From Acidimicrobiia bacterium (lineage in GTDB: Bacteria > Actinomycetota > Acidimicrobiia > Spongiisociales > ZC4RG35), in NCBI GenBank assembly GCA_025929005.1, contig JAICND010000031.1, forward strand, positions 1-9,389: a stretch of DNA of 9,389 bases, given 5' to 3'. Shown piece after piece: positions 5,272 to 9,389 of the stretch. The stretch's first letter is position 1; each line of letters starts with the position of its first letter. The position numbers and the translations under genes are program-made. The notes beneath the pieces were generated by a model, which saw only the letters and a list, made by a program, of their open reading frames with translations, searched no databases and had not been told where the DNA came from.

Positions 5272-6584
5272 GATTGCTTGTCCTTGGCGCTGCCGTCTCG
5301 GGAACGGCAGCTGCCCGTCTCGGTAGGCGCCTGGGTTACACGGTCACGGTGTTCGACCGTCAGCCTGGAGCGGGAACTGAACTGATCGGTGAAGGTATCG
5401 GAACCGTCACCGGCGTCTGGGAGCCTGACGTCCTCACCGGGATCGACCTTGTTGTGGCCAGTCCTGGCTTCCCCCTCCGCTCGGCTCCGATCACCGACGC
5501 TAGGGAATACGGCCTGCCCGTCTGGAGTGAAGTCGAATTCGCCTGGCGACACCTCAAGGCTCCGGTCATCGCCGTCACCGGGACCAATGGCAAGACGACC
5601 GTCACGGAGGCGGCCGCCGCCATGCTGGCTGCCTCAGGAACCACCACCGCGGCAGTGGGAAACATCGGGACGCCGCTTTCGTCGGTGGTTGGCGAAGACT
5701 TCGATGTCCTCGTGGTCGAAGTCTCCAGCTTCCAGCTCGAATTCACCGAGCTGTTCCACCCGCACACTTCCGTGCTGACGAATCTCGCGCCCGACCACCT
5801 CGACTGGCATCCCAGCTATGCGGCTTATGCGGCTGCCAAAGCCAAGCTCTATGCAAATCAAACCGAGGATGACCTCGTGATCTTTGACAACGACGATCCA
5901 GGCCTGCAACCGCTGGTCAAGACATTGAGGGGGCGGGGACAGCCGCCTCGGCTTTGGCCGGTGTCAGGGAGGGAGCGTCCCGCCGGTGGGTCCGGACCCA
6001 GCGCCGGGACGCTCCAGCTCCCGGGGTTGACGGTGCCCCTGGCGGACCTCACCTCCTCCGACCCGACCCTGGTAGTGGATCTGGTCGCAGCGGGAGTGGC
6101 GGCATTTGAACACGGTGCACAGGCGGAAGCCGTGGCCGAAGTGTGCCGCAGCTTTCGGCCGGGGCGTCACCGTCGCACCCTGATAGGAGAGAAGGGTGGG
6201 GTGACCTTCGTGGACGACTCCAAGGCCACCAACCCTCACGCGGCCCTGGCGTCGATCGCTTCATTCCCGTCTGTCGTGTTGATCGCCGGGGGCATGGCCA
6301 AAGGACTCGACATCGCGCCTCTAGCGCGGGCAGGAAACGTCCGGCACGTGTTAGCGATTGGAGAGTCGGCTCCGGCGCTCATCGAAGCGGCAGGACCTGG
6401 CCGAGCGACCAGGGCAGACTCGATGGTCGAGGCGGTTGACCTTGCCACCCGGATGGCCCGTCCCGGCGACACAGTCCTTCTCGCTCCGGGCTGTGCCAGC
6501 TTCGACATGTTCGAGTCCTACGGCGCCCGTGGGACCGCCTTCAGCGACGCCGTCAGGACGTTGATCAAAGGAGACGCCGGATGA
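5268..6584 (+). CDS. murD: MurD, UDP-MurNAc-L-alanine:D-glutamate ligase
   Basis: A 438-residue cytoplasmic Mur ligase adding D-Glu to UDP-MurNAc-L-Ala. The N-terminus has the nucleotide-fold start LLVLGAAVSGTAAARLG (3-19). The ATPase domain has the P-loop VTGTNGKTT (103-111), GNIGTPL (131-137), EVSSFQLE (151-158), NLAPDHLDWH (172-181) and a probable carbamoylated Lys191. The C-terminal domain has FVDDSKATNPHA (314-325), GGMAKGLD (341-348) and LAPGCASFDMF (405-415) with YGARGTAF (418-425). The start at 5268 overlaps the mraY stop (ATGA) and has AAGGA (5255-5259) 8 nt upstream; the open frame upstream lies within mraY. The oddity is a Gly/Ser/Pro-rich segment at about 233-249, which has no recognisable Mur-ligase motif and is encoded by a 44-bp near-perfect palindrome. 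The end overlaps ftsW (ATGA). Confidence 0.96.
   Translation: MRLLVLGAAVSGTAAARLGRRLGYTVTVFDRQPGAGTELIGEGIGTVTGVWEPDVLTGIDLVVASPGFPLRSAPITDAREYGLPVWSEVEFAWRHLKAPVIAVTGTNGKTTVTEAAAAMLAASGTTTAAVGNIGTPLSSVVGEDFDVLVVEVSSFQLEFTELFHPHTSVLTNLAPDHLDWHPSYAAYAAAKAKLYANQTEDDLVIFDNDDPGLQPLVKTLRGRGQPPRLWPVSGRERPAGGSGPSAGTLQLPGLTVPLADLTSSDPTLVVDLVAAGVAAFEHGAQAEAVAEVCRSFRPGRHRRTLIGEKGGVTFVDDSKATNPHAALASIASFPSVVLIAGGMAKGLDIAPLARAGNVRHVLAIGESAPALIEAAGPGRATRADSMVEAVDLATRMARPGDTVLLAPGCASFDMFESYGARGTAFSDAVRTLIKGDAG
5967..6022 (+). repeat. Large palindrome (hairpin) embedded in frame within murD
   Basis: The core palindrome is 5972-6015. GGAGCGTCCCG (5972-5982) is perfectly complementary to CGGGACGCTCC (6005-6015). 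The centre is the perfect palindrome GGGTCCGGACCC (5988-5999), flanked by a further T-A pair (5987/6000) and a CG/CG step. In all 20 of 22 position pairs match; the only mismatches are 5983/6004 and 5986/6001. After a 2-nt bulge (6016-6017), GGGAG (5967-5971) and CTCCC (6018-6022) extend the stem by five more pairs. It encodes a Gly/Ser/Pro/Arg-rich stretch of MurD (about residues 234-249). No T-run follows, so it is not an intrinsic terminator. It may be a palindromic repeat element inserted in frame, or an RNA structure in the operon transcript. No second copy is seen in the window. Confidence 0.85.
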
Positions 6585-7747
6585 CAGGGAACGTGACTTC
6601 GATTGCCCGGGTCCGGGCCGCTGCCCGTCGCAAGGCTGAGACTTCACATGTCAACGGCCGGATCGTCTCGATCGTCCTGGTGGCCGTAGTCGTGCTCATC
6701 GTGCTGGGCCTCGGCGCCACCCTCTCGGCCTCGTCCATCGAAGGGCTGGCGGACGCCGAGGACCAGTACTTCTACTTCAAACGCCAGCTAGTGGGACTAG
6801 GACTCGGGCTGGTAGCGATGGTCCTGTGTTCAAGAATCGACTACCGACGCTACCGCCGCCTGGCCATCCCTTTGTTCCTGGTCACCCTGGGTCTATTGCT
6901 CCTGGTTGCGCTGGTGGGTCTGCAGGCAGGCGGGTCGCGCCGGTGGCTCCCGGTGGGGCCGTTCACGTTCCAACCGTCCGAGTTGGCGAAGCTGAGCGTG
7001 ATCATGACGATGGCCGTGCTCCTCGAACGAAAACAACGGCTGCTCACCCAGTGGAAACACTTCCTCGGCCCGGTGCTGTTCTGTGTCGGGCTCACCGGCT
7101 TGCTGGTTGTTCTGCAACCTGATCTGGGCACCGCCATCGTCATCGCCGCGGCCGGGCTGGCTGTGGTTCTAGTTTCCAGAGCGCCCTTTCGCTTTGTTGT
7201 GGCCCTCGCGGTGATGGCGGTGGTGGGGGCTGGCCTCCTCGCCATCGTTGAGGGCTACCGGATGGATCGTATCGACGGGTTCATCGATCCCTGGGCCGAT
7301 CCTCAGGGCACCGGGTATCAGGTAATTCAAGGCTATTACGCCCTCGGCACGGGAGGTCTCTTTGGGGTCGGGCTGGGAGCGAGTCGCGCCCGCTGGGATT
7401 ATCTGCCCAACGCCCATACCGACTTCATCTTTGCCATCATCGGCGAAGAGACGGGACTGCTGGGAGCACTCGCCGTGATCGGTTTGTGCCTGATCCTCGC
7501 CTTGTCCGGGTGGCTGATCGCTTCCCGTGCCCCGGATCGATTCGGAAGGATGATCGCGGCGGGCATCATTGGCTGGTTGTCAGCTCAGGCCCTCATCAAC
7601 ATCGGTGGCGTGCTGGGCGTGCTTCCCATCACCGGGATCGTCCTGCCCTTCGTCAGCTACGGGGCGACGGCGATGGTGGTGTCGCTGGCGGCCGTAGGGG
7701 TGATGATCAACATTGCCCAACACGGGACCGCCAATGCCTCCCCCTGA
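6581..7747 (+). CDS. ftsW: FtsW, septal peptidoglycan glycosyltransferase (SEDS family)
   Basis: A 388-residue SEDS-family membrane protein that polymerises lipid II at the septum together with FtsI. A basic cytoplasmic N-terminus (1-27) is followed by about ten transmembrane helices. Family motifs are GGSRRWLPVG (117-126), FQPSELAK (130-137), LQPDLGTA (178-185) and YLPNAHTDFIFAIIGEETG (274-292). Asp281 in HTDF matches the essential Asp of FtsW/RodA proteins. Near the C-terminus comes LPFVSYGATAM (355-365), where the usual second Gly of SYGG is Ala. The start ATG overlaps the murD stop (ATGA) and is preceded by AAAGGAG (6567-6573) at 7-nt spacing. Position in the dcw cluster argues for FtsW rather than RodA. 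The next gene starts 9 nt after the stop. Confidence 0.95.
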   Translation: MTGNVTSIARVRAAARRKAETSHVNGRIVSIVLVAVVVLIVLGLGATLSASSIEGLADAEDQYFYFKRQLVGLGLGLVAMVLCSRIDYRRYRRLAIPLFLVTLGLLLLVALVGLQAGGSRRWLPVGPFTFQPSELAKLSVIMTMAVLLERKQRLLTQWKHFLGPVLFCVGLTGLLVVLQPDLGTAIVIAAAGLAVVLVSRAPFRFVVALAVMAVVGAGLLAIVEGYRMDRIDGFIDPWADPQGTGYQVIQGYYALGTGGLFGVGLGASRARWDYLPNAHTDFIFAIIGEETGLLGALAVIGLCLILALSGWLIASRAPDRFGRMIAAGIIGWLSAQALINIGGVLGVLPITGIVLPFVSYGATAMVVSLAAVGVMINIAQHGTANASP

Positions 7748-7756
7748 GGCCTTGAG

Positions 7757-8827
7757 ATGAGTTTTGCTATAGCCGCCGCTGGCACCGGGGGCCACGTCTT
7801 TCCTGGACTGGCGGTGGGGGAAGCGCTGGTAACGGCCGGGGTACCCAGGGACGAAATCCTGTTCGTAGGAGGTGGTCGCCTGGAGGCAGAGGTGTACCCG
7901 AACGCAGGGTTCCCTTTTTTCGGGGTCGAGCTGGCCGGTTTGCAGCGCCGGCTGACGTGGTCGAATCTCACTATGCCCGCGGTGGTCATGCGGGCAACCC
8001 GTGGGATCGCGGCAAAACTGAGGGACCGCCAGGTCGGGGTGATGCTCGGGATGGGCGGCTACGTCACGGTTCCGTCCGGGCTGGCCGCGACGAGAAGCAA
8101 GGCCCGGCTGTTCATTCATGAGCAGAACGCGGAAGCGGGCCTTGCCAATCGGCTCATGGGCTTCCGCGCCTCCAGGGTGTTCGGGTCCTTTCGCCGTACT
8201 GAGCGATTGTCGCGAGCGGAGTGGGTCGGCAATCCAGTCCGTGACAACCTGGCGCACTTCGATCGGAGTGCTCTCCGTCCCCAGGCCTTCGAGAGATATG
8301 GTCTCGACCCACGAATTCCGGTGGTGGGTGTGTTCGGCGGGAGTCTTGGCGCCAACATCCTCAATCGGGCGGTGGCCGACCTCACCAGCACTCCTCAACC
8401 TTTCCAGGTTCTCCATCTCGCTGGTTCCTCACACGCTCAAGCGTTGCTCGAGACGGCAGCCTCTCGAGAGGGTTGGCGGGTGATTGGCTTCGAGCCTGAG
8501 ATGCATTGGTTTTACGCGGCTACCGACCTGATGGTGGCCAGGGCCGGCGGAGCGGTGGCCGAGCTGACGGTGACGGCGACGCCCTCTGTGCTTGTTCCCG
8601 GAGGTTTCGGGTCAGGAGCTCATCAGCGTGCCAACGCGGCTGCCCTGGTCGAAGCCGGTGCTGCTGTAGTTGTGCCGGAGGAACGTATCGCCTATCTGGC
8701 TGCCACCATCAACCGGCTGATGGTCGACGACACCCAACGAGAGTCGATGGCCCGAGCCTGCGCCGCGTTGGCCCGGCCGCGGGCGGCCACCGACCTGGCG
8801 ACAGCAATGGTCGCAGTCCATGGTTGA
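7757..8827 (+). CDS. murG: MurG, lipid II-forming N-acetylglucosaminyltransferase
   Basis: A 356-residue GT-B (family 28) glycosyltransferase. It acts at the inner face of the membrane, transferring GlcNAc from UDP-GlcNAc to lipid I to make lipid II. The N-terminal, acceptor-side domain has GTGGHVFPGLA (9-19), MGGYVTVP (99-106) and HEQNAEAGLANR (121-132). The C-terminal UDP-GlcNAc-binding domain has GNPVR (158-162), FGGSLGAN (193-200), ARAGGAVAEL (261-270) and a conserved AHQRANA (288-294), which corresponds to the HQ..NA motif. Length is normal. The start ATG at 7757 is 9 nt after the ftsW stop; TGAGG (7745-7749), which includes that stop codon, is a moderate Shine-Dalgarno. This is the only clear junction between neighbours without overlap, apart from ftsL-ftsI. 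The 3' end overlaps murC by 8 nt. Confidence 0.96.
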   Translation: MSFAIAAAGTGGHVFPGLAVGEALVTAGVPRDEILFVGGGRLEAEVYPNAGFPFFGVELAGLQRRLTWSNLTMPAVVMRATRGIAAKLRDRQVGVMLGMGGYVTVPSGLAATRSKARLFIHEQNAEAGLANRLMGFRASRVFGSFRRTERLSRAEWVGNPVRDNLAHFDRSALRPQAFERYGLDPRIPVVGVFGGSLGANILNRAVADLTSTPQPFQVLHLAGSSHAQALLETAASREGWRVIGFEPEMHWFYAATDLMVARAGGAVAELTVTATPSVLVPGGFGSGAHQRANAAALVEAGAAVVVPEERIAYLAATINRLMVDDTQRESMARACAALARPRAATDLATAMVAVHG

Positions 8828-9389
8828 CCTTCTCAACGGCAGATCGCGACTTCACATGGTGGGTGTCGCCGGGGCCGGGATGAGTGCCCTCGCCAAGCTC
8901 GCCTATCAGTCTGGACTCGATGTGAGCGGCTCCGATCTTCGAGGAGGAATCGAGCTGGCCACTCTGGCCGACCTTGGAGTGAGGACCTGGGCGGGCCACC
9001 GTCCCGAAATGCTCGCTGGTGTCGATCTCGTGGTGGCATCGTCGGCAGTGCCCGATTCAGACCCGGAACTATTGGCGGCGCAAGCAGCCGGAATCGAAGT
9101 CTGGCGAAGGCCACGGCTCCTCGAAGCCATCACCGACAACCTCCCCACTATCGGTGCGACCGGCACCCACGGCAAGACGACCACGACCGGTCTGCTCGTC
9201 ACGGGTCTGCGGGGGACTGGCCTTGACCCCTCCTTCGTCGTCGGCGGAGAACTGGTCGACCTGGGAACCAATGCCCACCTGGGGGTCGATCCTCCGCTGG
9301 TGCTCGAAGCCGACGAGGCGTTTGGCACCTTTGAACTGCTGCATCTGCGCGGACTCGTGGTGACGAGCGTCGAACCCGAACATCTCGAC
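8820..9389 (+). CDS. murC: MurC, UDP-N-acetylmuramate:L-alanine ligase, N-terminal part
   Basis: Open from ATG 8820 to the window end: 190 residues, roughly the first two fifths of a MurC. The enzyme adds L-Ala to UDP-MurNAc, the first step of stem-peptide synthesis. Seen are the N-terminal nucleotide-fold HMVGVAGAGMSALA (12-25), SGSD (36-39), VVASSAVP (71-78), the P-loop GATGTHGKTTTT (112-123; TGTHGKT distinguishes MurC from the TGTNGKT of MurD/MurE), LEADEAFGTF (162-171) and TSVEPEHLD (182-190). The EADE motif is usually followed by SDGSF or similar; here it is AFGTF. The start at 8820 overlaps murG by 8 nt and has no clear Shine-Dalgarno, suggesting coupled translation. The Met at 8856 would cut into the conserved N-terminus and is unlikely. 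The C-terminal catalytic domain, and any fusion to MurB, lies beyond the window. Confidence 0.95.
   Translation, partial: MVDLLNGRSRLHMVGVAGAGMSALAKLAYQSGLDVSGSDLRGGIELATLADLGVRTWAGHRPEMLAGVDLVVASSAVPDSDPELLAAQAAGIEVWRRPRLLEAITDNLPTIGATGTHGKTTTTGLLVTGLRGTGLDPSFVVGGELVDLGTNAHLGVDPPLVLEADEAFGTFELLHLRGLVVTSVEPEHLD

Noticed and set aside
8128..8168. 9-bp inverted repeat CGCGGAAGC/GCTTCCGCG with a 23-nt loop in murG
   Set aside because: A repeat of this size and spacing is expected about once or more by chance in 9 kb of GC-rich DNA, and it has no other support.

Overview
This window is an interior slice of a bacterial dcw (division and cell wall) cluster. All genes lie on the + strand and are packed almost end to end. 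The order is rsmH (3' end only), ftsL-like, ftsI, murE, mraY, murD, ftsW, murG, murC (5' end only). The DNA is GC-rich with strong G/C preference at third codon positions. The MurE carries the DNPR signature of meso-diaminopimelate-adding enzymes. Together with the gene order and the Ala/Arg/Val-rich proteins, this suggests a high-GC actinobacterial lineage, perhaps Acidimicrobiia-like or a relative. That placement is an inference and cannot be settled from the window alone.

Layout: 1-447 is the end of the 16S rRNA methyltransferase RsmH. 444-959 is a single-pass FtsL/DivIC-type divisome protein with a long disordered tail. 960-1041 is the only stretch longer than 9 nt not clearly assigned to a gene; it holds a well-primed 27-codon ORF in the wrong frame for ftsI. 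1042-2784 is the septal transpeptidase FtsI. 2768-4207 is MurE, 4204-5271 MraY, 5268-6584 MurD, 6581-7747 FtsW, 7757-8827 MurG, and 8820 to the window end is MurC. Junctions are 4-nt ATGA/GTGA overlaps, 8- and 17-nt overlaps, or a 9-nt gap, so the genes are probably one transcript with translational coupling. I see no intrinsic terminator or convincing promoter.

The genes work together as follows. MurC, MurD and MurE add L-Ala, D-Glu and (predicted) meso-DAP to UDP-MurNAc. MraY moves the phospho-MurNAc-peptide onto undecaprenyl phosphate, and MurG adds GlcNAc to give lipid II. FtsW polymerises lipid II and FtsI crosslinks it at the septum, with an FtsL-type protein as scaffold/activator. MurF, which adds D-Ala-D-Ala and normally sits between murE and mraY, is absent: murE and mraY overlap by 4 nt.

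I do not see a wholly new system. The observations most worth checking are a 44-bp near-perfect palindrome embedded in frame inside murD (5972-6015), the missing murF, the unusual translation start of ftsI (strong Shine-Dalgarno and ATGA overlap leading into a short out-of-frame ORF), and an altered histidine motif in MraY (HYH instead of HHH).
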